64,000 nt of DNA, from NCBI GenBank assembly GCA_963677885.1, contig OY782500.1, positions 3,162,001-3,226,000 of the forward strand. Direction: 5' to 3'. The DNA comes from UBA1351 sp963677885 (GTDB lineage Bacteria; Bacillota; Clostridia; Lachnospirales; Vallitaleaceae). Made by a program: the position numbers and the translations under genes. Shown in pieces: positions 53,379 through 61,782 of the stretch; the first letter of the stretch is position 1; each line of letters opens with the position of its first letter. The notes under the pieces are model-generated. The model saw nothing but the letters and a program-made list of their open reading frames with translations, was not told where the DNA came from and did no database searches.

Positions 53379-54404
53379 ATGAAAAAGAAACAGTTGTTAT
53401 ATACGCTGATTATCCTCTTTATATGCTTTTTGATTGGGGCCATGGCTGTTGGCCTTTATATTTCTGAGCAGATTGCAGGATCTTCCTCCAGGGAATATCT
53501 TTGGGAAGACAAGTCCAGCGTTGAAAGTCATATATTGGTTATTGTGGATGATTCCAGTCAGACCTATGACAGTGAATTTGAAGCTGGTATTATGGAAGCC
53601 GCTGATGAATATCGGATTGCTGTAGAGATCAAGCGGATACCACCAAAGAATTATATCGAAGATGTTGTTGATGAACTGGACAAGGCACTCTATGCAAGAA
53701 TGGATGGAGTTATTGCCCATACCAGTGAACATCCGGATATTACCGGTAAAATCCAGGAGCTTTATGAAGCTGGAATCCCTGTGGTTGCCATGGACCAGGA
53801 TGTTCCTGAAAGCCCGAGGATCACCTTTGTAGGTGTCAACCAGTATGATATTGGATACATGGCAGGTGAAAGTCTAGCCAGGGCCCTTGATGGTAAGGGT
53901 ATTGTAGCAGTTATTTCAGAGAAGAGTTATGACGAGACAGGGGTCAGGGAAGATATGATGCTTCTTGGACTGAGAGAGGTTCTTAAGTCTTATCCGGAAT
54001 TGATTCTTGAGCAGATTGATTATACAGAGCAGGGGGTTCTCAGTGCAGAGACCGTTGCCCTTGATATTATACGTAACAACAGTGAGATCAACGGATTTTT
54101 CTGTACATCAGGTACCAATACTCTCGGTGTGGTCCAGATGTTGATTGATAACAATATGGTAAATAATCTTCAGCTGGTCGGTTATGGTAATGACCCTGAG
54201 ATTATGGAATTCATCAGTAAGGGTAATATTGTTGATGCGTCCATCATTGCCGATTACCGGGATATTGGCAGACAGAGTGTTCTGGCACTGGTTGAGTACC
54301 AGCAGCACGGTTTTGTGTCTTCATATATCAATACGGACTTTGAAGTTATCGATGAGACCAACATCCAGGACTATATGAAAGCGCTGGGTGATGCTGATGA
54401 GTAA
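53379..54404 (+). CDS. Membrane-anchored sugar-binding protein (sensor component)
   Basis: About 341 residues from ATG 53379 (TTGGAG upstream; the in-frame ATG at 53310 lacks a site). One N-terminal membrane helix (about 5-30) without a lipobox Cys anchors an extracellular Peripla_BP_4 domain of the RbsB type (SHILVIVDDSSQTYDSEF ... AGIPVVAMDQDVP ... GVNQYDIGYMAGE ... NGFFCTSGTNTLGV). It is the first gene of the sensor operon, and its stop overlaps the histidine kinase start. It most likely presents sugar to the kinase rather than to a transporter. Confidence 0.85.
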   Translation: MKKKQLLYTLIILFICFLIGAMAVGLYISEQIAGSSSREYLWEDKSSVESHILVIVDDSSQTYDSEFEAGIMEAADEYRIAVEIKRIPPKNYIEDVVDELDKALYARMDGVIAHTSEHPDITGKIQELYEAGIPVVAMDQDVPESPRITFVGVNQYDIGYMAGESLARALDGKGIVAVISEKSYDETGVREDMMLLGLREVLKSYPELILEQIDYTEQGVLSAETVALDIIRNNSEINGFFCTSGTNTLGVVQMLIDNNMVNNLQLVGYGNDPEIMEFISKGNIVDASIIADYRDIGRQSVLALVEYQQHGFVSSYINTDFEVIDETNIQDYMKALGDADE

Positions 54405-55947
54405 GAATTCCACGAAAGAAAACAGATTACTCAGGATGATTAAACTGGATCCCAAGACTGCAAAAAAGCACCACAGTAAGTTTGGGTCTATCCGTATTAA
54501 TCTTATTGTATTTTCACTGACCATTATCTTGCTTATGACTATACTGAGTATATATTCCCTTTCGGTTTTGAACCGCTACAAGGGTCAGATTGAAACCATG
54601 TTTGACAAGCACATTGAACTGTCGGAGTTTCATGGTTTGATCCAGGAGATGGATGATGATCTTCTTGGGTTTTTGACAACCAAGAGTTCGACCAAACTGA
54701 ATGATTTTAATAAAAATTCCCAAGAGCTGTCTAGGTTGATGGATGTTCAGGAAGATGAACTTTTTACTATGGATGAAGTTCTGATGAAAAATATCCGTAA
54801 TCTGACATCAGCTTATCAGGAGGCGGCTCAGGAGGCTATATCCTATAAGAGGCAGAGGAATGTTTCCTCATATTATTCTGCATATGAGCAGTCAGAAAAG
54901 ATTAAATCGTTTATATTTGAGTATATTGATGAGCTTAATGAAATTCAGCTGACCAGAAACTCCCTGGCATATGTAGAGCTGGTGAATGAGATTCGTCTCT
55001 TACAGAATATTACTTATTTTATCGTTATCAGCCTAATTGTAGTCTCTTTATTGATTGTTTACCTGATAACTGATAGAATGGTTAAACCCTTTGGGCTCTT
55101 GTCCCATGCGGCTGAAGAGATTGCTGAAGGAAACTTTGAAGTTAAGGATATTGAACTTCAGACAGATGATGAATTTAAACTCCTGGCTATTGCCTTTAAT
55201 AAAATGAAGGCCAGTATCAGGGATTATGTTAATGAGCTGAACGCCCGGGCTGAAACTGAGGCTAAGCTTAAAGACGAGCAAATGAAGAATATTAAAATGG
55301 AGCATCTCCTGGATAATGCCAGGCTTTATGCCCTTCAATCCCAGATTAACCCACATTTCCTCTTTAATACCATTAATGCAGGGGTTCAGATGTCCATTAT
55401 GGAGCGAGCAACTCGGACAGGTCAATTTCTTGAATCCATGTCCAGGCTTTTTCGCTATAATATACAGAAAATTGATTCTATATCTACACTTGGTGAAGAG
55501 ATAAAAAATATTACCGACTACTATGATTTGCTGAAAGTACGGTTTGGTCAGCGGATTTTGTTTGAACTGGATATAGAACCTTTGACACTGGATGTAAAGA
55601 TTCCACCGCTGATTTTGCAGCCGTTGGTTGAAAATGCATATATACACGGCCTAAGTGGTTTGGAGCAAGGTGGTACCATCAGAGTCAAAACCAAATATTT
55701 GGCAGACTACGTAGTAGTAACCGTTGAGGATGATGGAAGAGGTATGGATGAGGCCAGTATTAAAGCAATTTTGTCCCATCAGGATACCCGATTAGATGAA
55801 CGCAGTGCAGATGAAAGTCCAGGTATTGGTGTGCGAAATGTTCGTGACAGGCTGGAGCTCTTTTGCCACTCAAACAAGGTCTTTCGTATGGAAGGCGACA
55901 AGGGGAAAGGCGTTCGTGTCATCATGTATATACCCCATGAGGTATAG
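54397..55947 (+). CDS. LytS/YesM-type sensor histidine kinase
   Basis: About 516 residues from ATG 54397, which overlaps the previous stop; GTG 54388 is an alternative. There is a membrane helix (about 32-55), an extracellular helical region (about 60-205), a second helix (about 208-230), HAMP (about 230-285), a coiled coil, the His_kinase domain with LQSQINPHFLFNTINA near residue 320, and a HATPase domain (VENAYIHGLSGLEQGG ... DDGRGM ... GIGVRNVRDRL). The extracellular part has no known ligand-binding domain, so the sugar signal probably comes from the anchored binding proteins encoded next to it. Confidence 0.9.
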   Translation: MSKNSTKENRLLRMIKLDPKTAKKHHSKFGSIRINLIVFSLTIILLMTILSIYSLSVLNRYKGQIETMFDKHIELSEFHGLIQEMDDDLLGFLTTKSSTKLNDFNKNSQELSRLMDVQEDELFTMDEVLMKNIRNLTSAYQEAAQEAISYKRQRNVSSYYSAYEQSEKIKSFIFEYIDELNEIQLTRNSLAYVELVNEIRLLQNITYFIVISLIVVSLLIVYLITDRMVKPFGLLSHAAEEIAEGNFEVKDIELQTDDEFKLLAIAFNKMKASIRDYVNELNARAETEAKLKDEQMKNIKMEHLLDNARLYALQSQINPHFLFNTINAGVQMSIMERATRTGQFLESMSRLFRYNIQKIDSISTLGEEIKNITDYYDLLKVRFGQRILFELDIEPLTLDVKIPPLILQPLVENAYIHGLSGLEQGGTIRVKTKYLADYVVVTVEDDGRGMDEASIKAILSHQDTRLDERSADESPGIGVRNVRDRLELFCHSNKVFRMEGDKGKGVRVIMYIPHEV

Positions 55948-55969
55948 TTAGGAAATAAGGAAGTGACTT

Positions 55970-57562
55970 ATGTATAGACTCATCATTGTAGACGATGAAC
56001 AGATCGTTTTGGATGGCTTGAAATTTTTAATAGAAGATACCATGGATGACGTTCAGGTCGTTGCCACAGCAAGTTCAGGAAGAGAAGCAATACTGGCTTG
56101 TGAGGAACATCATCCGGATATTGTTTTTATGGATATTAAGATGCCGGGCATCAATGGAATCGAAGCCATTGAAACCCTGCAAAAAAGAATGAATCATATT
56201 AAGTTTGTTATTATCTCTGCCTATGAGCAGTTTGAATATGCCAAGCAGGCCGTTGAGCTTGGTGTCAGTGATTATATCCTTAAACCGGTGAATCCGGATA
56301 AGGTAGTGGAAGTCCTAAAAAGGGTCATGGAAGAAATTCGTCAGGACCGTGAGGCCAGGAACCGGGAAATTGAGAACAAGGAGAAACTAGAGAAGATTTT
56401 GCCTGTTCTTGAACATGGTTTTATCTATTCTCTCCTAATGAATACAGATTACCGGGAGGAACTTCATAAGTATCAGGGCCTTTTTGATGCCAATAATGAG
56501 AAGGCCTATGCCATGATTTTGGAATTCGGCGAGGGTAAACATCCCCAACTTTCCAATAAGATTGGAACAGGATTTAGGGGCCAGTCCTTTTATCCTAAAG
56601 TGCAGTCGACCATTAAGTACAAGTGCAGAGCCATTGTGGGACCGCTGATTGTGAACCGGATGACGGTCTTGGTATTTTCTGATGACAATGGCGGGGAATA
56701 CGAGCAAAGGGTCCAGGCCCTTGAGCTGGCTGAATCTATTTATGAATCAGTTTCCAAACAAATTGACGTCAATGTATACATCGGTATCGGTTCACCTTAT
56801 CCACTGGAAAAGTCCAAGAATTCTTTGGAAGAGGCTATGTACTCGTTGAACCGGATGACCGACGAGCATATTGTTCATGTTAATGATATTGTAGTTAAAA
56901 GTGAAGAAGAGGAATATTATACCCATATCGATATAAAAGAAGATGAAAATCATATCATCAAGTTACTGGAATCCGGTCAGAAAGACCAATTGATTAGTGA
57001 GTTAAAACTCTTTTTCAACCGGATTAACAAGAAGTACCAAGGTGATATCGACAGCATTCGTAATACGGTTATTGAATTGATGGTTATGGTTTTGTCCTGT
57101 TCCTTTAGAAATAACCTTCAGGCTGATATCGTTGGGTATTCAACATATATTAATGAACTCCATGACATTCATCATTTTGTGGAACTGTCCAACTGGTCCA
57201 TTCGCAAGGTTTCCTATATTGCAGATGAGATTGGATCCAGGAAGTCCAACCATATTTCCAAGGTCGTTGTCAAGGCTAAGGAATACATTGATGAACATCT
57301 CATGGAAGAGGTGAGTCTGGTAGATATTTCAAAATTCGTATCTGTCAGTCCCCAGTACTTCAGCAAGATATTTAAAGATGAAATAGGCGTAACTTTTGTA
57401 GAGTATGTAAGGAAGGAGAGAATTGAAATAGCTAAGACTCTCCTCAGGGAGAAGCAGTATTCGGTCAAGGAAGTATGTTATAGAATAGGCTATAATGATC
57501 CGAATTATTTCAGTCGTTTGTTCAAGAAACTGGTTGGTGTTTCCCCAACAGAGTACAAGTAG
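55970..57562 (+). CDS. YesN-type response regulator with AraC output domain
   Basis: A 530-residue protein. The receiver domain (1-125) has the acidic pair D8/D9, the phosphoacceptor D55 in MDIKMPG and K105 in LKPVNPD. A long middle region (about 130-415) precedes the C-terminal AraC domain (SLVDISKFVSVSPQYFSKIFKDEIG ... SVKEVCYRIGYNDPNYFSRLFKKLVGVSP). It is 22 bases after the kinase and is its cognate regulator. It probably activates the ChvE-type transporter genes; the palindrome at 53340 and 58756 is a candidate site. Confidence 0.92.
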   Translation: MYRLIIVDDEQIVLDGLKFLIEDTMDDVQVVATASSGREAILACEEHHPDIVFMDIKMPGINGIEAIETLQKRMNHIKFVIISAYEQFEYAKQAVELGVSDYILKPVNPDKVVEVLKRVMEEIRQDREARNREIENKEKLEKILPVLEHGFIYSLLMNTDYREELHKYQGLFDANNEKAYAMILEFGEGKHPQLSNKIGTGFRGQSFYPKVQSTIKYKCRAIVGPLIVNRMTVLVFSDDNGGEYEQRVQALELAESIYESVSKQIDVNVYIGIGSPYPLEKSKNSLEEAMYSLNRMTDEHIVHVNDIVVKSEEEEYYTHIDIKEDENHIIKLLESGQKDQLISELKLFFNRINKKYQGDIDSIRNTVIELMVMVLSCSFRNNLQADIVGYSTYINELHDIHHFVELSNWSIRKVSYIADEIGSRKSNHISKVVVKAKEYIDEHLMEEVSLVDISKFVSVSPQYFSKIFKDEIGVTFVEYVRKERIEIAKTLLREKQYSVKEVCYRIGYNDPNYFSRLFKKLVGVSPTEYK

Positions 57563-57610
57563 TTTGTACCGGGTGGAAAGATCATCGTTTGACAAAAGGT
57601 GGGGTTTTTA

Positions 57611-58660
57611 TTGAAAAAGAATAGTTTTACAAGAAAGCGTTACATATGGGGCGTCGTTTTCTTTCTAGTCATTGCAGTTGGGGCCGGAATCATGATTTTT
57701 CGTGAAGCGGAAGCTGAGTCTGATGACGGAGCAATTACTATAGGCTTTTGTGCGGATAACCTGGTCATTGAAAGATGGCAGAAGGATCAAGAGATATTCC
57801 AGGCAAAGGCAAAAGAAAAGGGCGTAGATGTTATTGTCTACAATGCCAATGAAGATAACGATTTGCAAAATCAACAAATCAGGCAGCTTATTGATAAGAA
57901 GGTCGATGTTATTGTGATTATTCCTTATGACAAGGCCGGAATCAGTGAGGCTGTGGCAGAAGCCAAGCATGAAGGAATTAAGGTAATCGCATATGACAGG
58001 CTCATTAATGATGCAGATATTGATGCCTATATATCCTTTGACAACTTAAAAGTTGGCCAACTCCAAGCTCAGGCTTTGGTGGAAGTCGTACCAGAAGGAA
58101 ATTATGTTCTTATTAACGGATCTCCCGATGACAACAATTCATCCATGTTTAGGGAAGGTTATATGACCGTCCTTGAAGAGGAGATTGAAAAAGGCAATAT
58201 CACCATCGTTGCTGAAGAGTGGGCCGATATGTGGCGGGAAGAACCTGCCTATGATATCGTAGCCAGGACCCTTAACTCCGGTGTTGAAATTGATGCTATT
58301 ATCGGTGCCAATGACCGTTTGGCTGAGGCTGCAATCCGGGCTCTTTCTGAACGAGGTCTAGGTGGCCAGGTTATGGTGGCAGGCCATGATGCAGATATTT
58401 CTGCATGTCAGCGAATCGTTGAAGGAACCCAATATATTACTATTTATAAACCGATACGCCTTTTGGCTGAATCGGCTGTTGATCTGGCTATCAGTTTGGC
58501 AAATGGTGAGGCTGTTTCCAGTCAGGCAACCATTAACAATGGAATGAAGGAAGTACCCTATATTAAACTAGATGTTTTACCGGTGACTATCGATACTATG
58601 GAAGAGACGGTCATCGCAGATGGCTTCCATGAAAGGGAAGACATCTACCGTGAAGATTGA
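57611..58660 (+). CDS. Membrane-anchored XylF-like sugar-binding protein
   Basis: About 349 residues from TTG 57611, fixed by GGTGGGG upstream. An N-terminal membrane helix (about 10-32) has no lipobox, so the protein stays anchored. The domain is very close to xylose-binding XylF: ERWQKDQEIF, VDVIVIIPYDKAGI, AYDRLINDADIDAYISFDN, INGSPDDNNSSMF, VAGHDADISACQRI. In clostridia an anchored XylF homologue (XylFII) works with LytS and YesN to sense xylose. Gene order here fits such a role, though a second anchored protein lies upstream. A terminator follows at 58691. Confidence 0.88.
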   Translation: MKKNSFTRKRYIWGVVFFLVIAVGAGIMIFREAEAESDDGAITIGFCADNLVIERWQKDQEIFQAKAKEKGVDVIVYNANEDNDLQNQQIRQLIDKKVDVIVIIPYDKAGISEAVAEAKHEGIKVIAYDRLINDADIDAYISFDNLKVGQLQAQALVEVVPEGNYVLINGSPDDNNSSMFREGYMTVLEEEIEKGNITIVAEEWADMWREEPAYDIVARTLNSGVEIDAIIGANDRLAEAAIRALSERGLGGQVMVAGHDADISACQRIVEGTQYITIYKPIRLLAESAVDLAISLANGEAVSSQATINNGMKEVPYIKLDVLPVTIDTMEETVIADGFHEREDIYRED

Positions 58661-58690
58661 GCTATAATGAATGTGGAGTATAAATCGATT

Positions 58691-58734
58691 ATACAGAGAC
58701 GGATTTAATCTTAAATTCGTCTCTGTATTTTTTT
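58691..58734 (+). terminator. Strong terminator of the sensor operon
   Basis: ATACAGAGACGGATTT (58691-58706) pairs with AAATTCGTCTCTGTAT (58713-58728), 16 pairs with one G-U, followed by six further T. Confidence 0.92.
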
Positions 58735-58755
58735 GTGGATTAAATTCATCTCTGT

Positions 58756-58770
58756 AGAAAATTATTTTCT
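58756..58770. promoter_or_regulatory. Palindrome shared with the sensor-operon leader
   Basis: AGAAAATTATTTTCT is an exact copy of 53340-53354 and lies about 147 bases before the ChvE-type start. The rest of the 256-base gap holds a TTGACA at 58834-58839 and a TATACT at 58867-58872, too far apart (27 bases) for a standard promoter, consistent with activator dependence. Confidence 0.45.
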
Positions 58771-58800
58771 TAAATCTCTGCTAGTCGGACAGAAAAAAAT

Positions 58801-58828
58801 ACAAGGACAATAAATTCGTCCTGTTTTT
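58801..58828 (+). terminator. Second, weaker hairpin with T-run before chvE
   Basis: AGGAC (58804-58808) pairs with GTCCT (58818-58822), followed by GTTTTT. It may be a backup terminator that insulates the chvE gene from the sensor operon. Confidence 0.5.
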
Positions 58829-58916
58829 ACCCTTTGACAGTCATGGTTATATGGCTTGTTTTCTCCTATACTAGTTTTCGTAGCGAAGGAATCTATATAT
58901 AAAATGGAGGAAACAC

Positions 58917-60065
58917 ATGAAAAAATTATTAGCATTATTACTGGTACTATCCTTAGCATTAGCAAGTTTTACAGCTTGTAGTTCAGATGAAGAAACAACA
59001 ACTGACACAAAGAAAGAAACTACTACAGACGCAACAGAAGAAAAGTCAGACTCTTCAGTAGACATCGGTATCGTTCTTCCTACTAAAGAAGAACCACGTT
59101 GGGTACAAGACGAAGCTAGATTTAAAGCAGCTCTTGACGGAACTGATAAATCAGTTGAAATTCTTTTCTCACAAGGCGACTCAGCTAGAGAAAAGCAAAA
59201 CGTTGAGACTTTGATTGCAAAAGGTATCAAAGTTCTTATCATCACTCCTCATGACGGTGCAGCAGCAGCGGCAGCAGTTGAAGCAGCTAAAGCTGAAGGA
59301 ATCACAGTTATTTCTTATGACCGTTTGGTTACAAACACTGATGCAGTAGACTACTACATCACTTTTAACTCTGTTTCAGTTGGTGCAGCTCAAGGTCAAT
59401 ACCTTGTAGACCAATTAGCTGGCGGAACTGGTGAAAAACTTTACCTTTACGCTGGTGCAGCTACTGACAACAACGCTTTCTTATTCTTCGAAGGTGCTTG
59501 GGGAGTATTGCAACCAAAAATCGCTGACGGTACTTTCGTAGTACAAAACTCTTCAAAAGCTGTTGAGTATAAAGATAAAGCAACATTAACTCGTGAAGAA
59601 ATGGGTGAGATCATCGAGCAAATCACAACTGACTGGAAACCAGAAGTTGCAAAATCAAAAGCTGAATCTCACATCACTGCAGCTCCTCCATCAGGCAAAA
59701 CTTTCATTCTTGCTCCAAACGATGGTACTGCACGTTCAATCTATGACCAATTCGCTAAAGAAGACGGCGTTGAAATTTTCGTAACTGGACAAGATGCTGA
59801 AATCCCATCAATCCAATACGTAATCGACGGAAAGCAAAGCATGTCAGTACTTAAAGACGTTAGAGACCTTGTAGCTGGTGCTATCCAAACTGCAACTGAC
59901 GTACTTGATGGTAAAACTATCGAAACTAACGGTTCATATGACAACGGTAAAGTTCAAGTTCCAGCAAAAGACATTAAAGTTATCACTGTAACTCAAGATA
60001 ACGTTAAAGATACAATCATCGGTTCAGGCTACTACGAAGCTTCTGAATTCACAGGACTTGAGTAA
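58917..60065 (+). CDS. chvE: ChvE-type multiple-monosaccharide-binding lipoprotein
   Basis: A 382-residue lipoprotein; the signal peptide ends in FTAC near residue 21, followed by a Thr/Glu/Lys linker. The domain matches ChvE-type proteins: IGIVLPTKEEPRWVQDE, VLIITPHDGAAAAAAV, ISYDRLVTNTDAVDYYITFNS, VTGQDAEIPSIQYVIDGKQSMSVLKDVRDL. These bind galactose, arabinose, glucose or xylose. GGAGG precedes the ATG. Codon use is extreme: Gln only as CAA, Asn nearly all AAC, and no GCC for Ala in the stretches I read, unlike its neighbours. This points to very high expression. Two strong hairpins separate it from gguA. Confidence 0.9.
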   Translation: MKKLLALLLVLSLALASFTACSSDEETTTDTKKETTTDATEEKSDSSVDIGIVLPTKEEPRWVQDEARFKAALDGTDKSVEILFSQGDSAREKQNVETLIAKGIKVLIITPHDGAAAAAAVEAAKAEGITVISYDRLVTNTDAVDYYITFNSVSVGAAQGQYLVDQLAGGTGEKLYLYAGAATDNNAFLFFEGAWGVLQPKIADGTFVVQNSSKAVEYKDKATLTREEMGEIIEQITTDWKPEVAKSKAESHITAAPPSGKTFILAPNDGTARSIYDQFAKEDGVEIFVTGQDAEIPSIQYVIDGKQSMSVLKDVRDLVAGAIQTATDVLDGKTIETNGSYDNGKVQVPAKDIKVITVTQDNVKDTIIGSGYYEASEFTGLE

Positions 60066-60098
60066 TAATTAAGTAACAACCCCCCTATGAACGTACAT

Positions 60099-60166
60099 AA
60101 TAGTGATGGGCTTAGCCTATCACTATTATGATGTGATTAAGGTGTCAAAGGATTTTGGCACCTTAA
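60099..60166 (+). other. Tandem hairpins between chvE and gguA
   Basis: AATAGTGATGGGC (60099-60111) pairs with GCCTATCACTATT (60115-60127), 13 positions with one G-U. TTAAGGTGTCAAA (60137-60149) pairs with TTTGGCACCTTAA (60154-60166), again with one G-U. Neither has a T-run. They should stabilise the abundant chvE message and lower read-through into gguA-gguB. Confidence 0.7.
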
Positions 60167-60254
60167 TCCATATATGAAAAAGGTAATCCGGTTTCCGGTA
60201 ACCTTGATCAGTGAATCAAGACAAGTGTGTACGAATTGTGATAGGAGCATTGAT

Positions 60255-61772
60255 ATGGCAAATATATTGGAAATGAGAAATATAACTAAGGAATTCCCTG
60301 GCGTCAAAGCCTTGGACCAAGTTAATTTCCAAGTAAAAAAAGGTGAAATCCACTGTCTCGTTGGAGAAAACGGTGCCGGTAAATCAACACTGATGAAAGT
60401 CTTAAGTGGTGTTTATCCAAAGGGGCAATACAGTGGAGATATCGTATTTGATGGTGAAGTCCAACAATTTAACGGTATCAGTGACAGTGAGGCCAAAGGT
60501 ATTGCCATCATTTATCAGGAACTTGCATTAGTTCCGGATATGACGGTTTATGAGAATATCTATCTTGGTCACGAAATCAAGAAAAACGGTATTGTAGACT
60601 GGCATAATACAAAAATTGAAGCTGCAAAAATGCTGGAAAAGGTTAAGTTAAATGTTCACCCTGCAGCAAAGATCATCGACCTGGGTGTCGGTGTTCAACA
60701 ACTGATAGAAATTGCAAAAGCTTTAAGTAAAGACGTTAAACTGCTGATTCTTGATGAGCCAACAGCGGCCCTTAATGAAGATGACAGCGAAAACCTTCTT
60801 GAACTGCTTGAAGACCTTAAGACTCAAGGTGTTACATCGATTATGATTTCCCACAAGTTAAAGGAAGTTATTCAGATTGCAGATACAGTAACCGTACTTC
60901 GTGACGGACAAACTATCTGTTCCATGAGCAAGGAAAAAAATGAGATTAATGAACGGGACATCATCAAACACATGGTTGGCCGTGAGATCAACGATATTTT
61001 CCCTAAGAGGGAAACCAAGAACTTTGGTGAGGTTCAATTGGAAGTGACAGACTGGTCTGCATATGACAAGAATCTTGGCCGATTTGTGGTTAAGAATGTA
61101 GACTTCAATATAAGAAAAGGTGAAATCGTTGGTATTGCCGGATTAATGGGAGCTGGACGTACAGAGTTTGCCCATTCTATTTTTGGTAATTCCAGAGAAT
61201 ACACTCTTTCCGGAGAATTGAAAATCAACGGAAAACCTATGAATTTCAGAAGTCCTAAACAAGCGATTAAAAACGGACTGGCTTATGTTTCAGAAGACCG
61301 TAAAGGCAACGGACTCATCCTTATTGATGATGTTAAGCAGAACATCACATTGGCTAACCTGAAATCCATTGCTGAGCCCTTTGTCATTAACAAACATGAA
61401 GAAGTCAAAGTGGCTGAGGAATACAGAAAATCCTTGAATATTAAAACCCCAAGCATCGAGCAAAAAGTGAGAAACCTATCCGGTGGTAATCAGCAGAAGG
61501 TGGCCCTTGGGAAATGGCTATTCGTTGAACCGAATATCCTGATTCTGGACGAACCGACCCGTGGTATTGATGTCGGTGCCAAATACGAAATTTATACAAT
61601 CATGAACCAATTGGTAGCAGACGGACTGAGCGTTATTATGATCTCATCTGAACTTCCAGAGGTTTTAGGTATGAGTGACCGTGTTTATGTTATGGCTGAA
61701 GGAAAGATGACAGGCCAACTTTCCATCGAAGAAGCTACACAAGAAAAAATTATGGAAATGGCTACTGAATAG
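60255..61772 (+). CDS. gguA: Multiple-monosaccharide ABC transporter ATPase
   Basis: About 505 residues from ATG 60255 (TAGGAG upstream; the in-frame ATG at 60174 lies in the hairpin region). Two nucleotide-binding domains: the first with GENGAGKST (about 38-46), LGVGVQQ and ILDEPTAAL; the second with GLMGAGRTE, LSGGNQQKVALGKW and ILDEPTRGIDVG. All catalytic Glu are present, unlike the ATPase at 8358. The inserted PKGQYSGDIVFDGE stretch is typical of GguA/MmsA. It forms the complex with GguB and the ChvE-type protein. Confidence 0.92.
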   Translation: MANILEMRNITKEFPGVKALDQVNFQVKKGEIHCLVGENGAGKSTLMKVLSGVYPKGQYSGDIVFDGEVQQFNGISDSEAKGIAIIYQELALVPDMTVYENIYLGHEIKKNGIVDWHNTKIEAAKMLEKVKLNVHPAAKIIDLGVGVQQLIEIAKALSKDVKLLILDEPTAALNEDDSENLLELLEDLKTQGVTSIMISHKLKEVIQIADTVTVLRDGQTICSMSKEKNEINERDIIKHMVGREINDIFPKRETKNFGEVQLEVTDWSAYDKNLGRFVVKNVDFNIRKGEIVGIAGLMGAGRTEFAHSIFGNSREYTLSGELKINGKPMNFRSPKQAIKNGLAYVSEDRKGNGLILIDDVKQNITLANLKSIAEPFVINKHEEVKVAEEYRKSLNIKTPSIEQKVRNLSGGNQQKVALGKWLFVEPNILILDEPTRGIDVGAKYEIYTIMNQLVADGLSVIMISSELPEVLGMSDRVYVMAEGKMTGQLSIEEATQEKIMEMATE

Positions 61773-61782
61773 GAGGATACAA

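Noticed and set aside
55048..55647. 199-codon reading frame on the minus strand
   Set aside because: It lies entirely inside the histidine kinase gene, has no ribosome binding site, and its product (rich in Ile, Phe, Asn, Gln) resembles no protein family.
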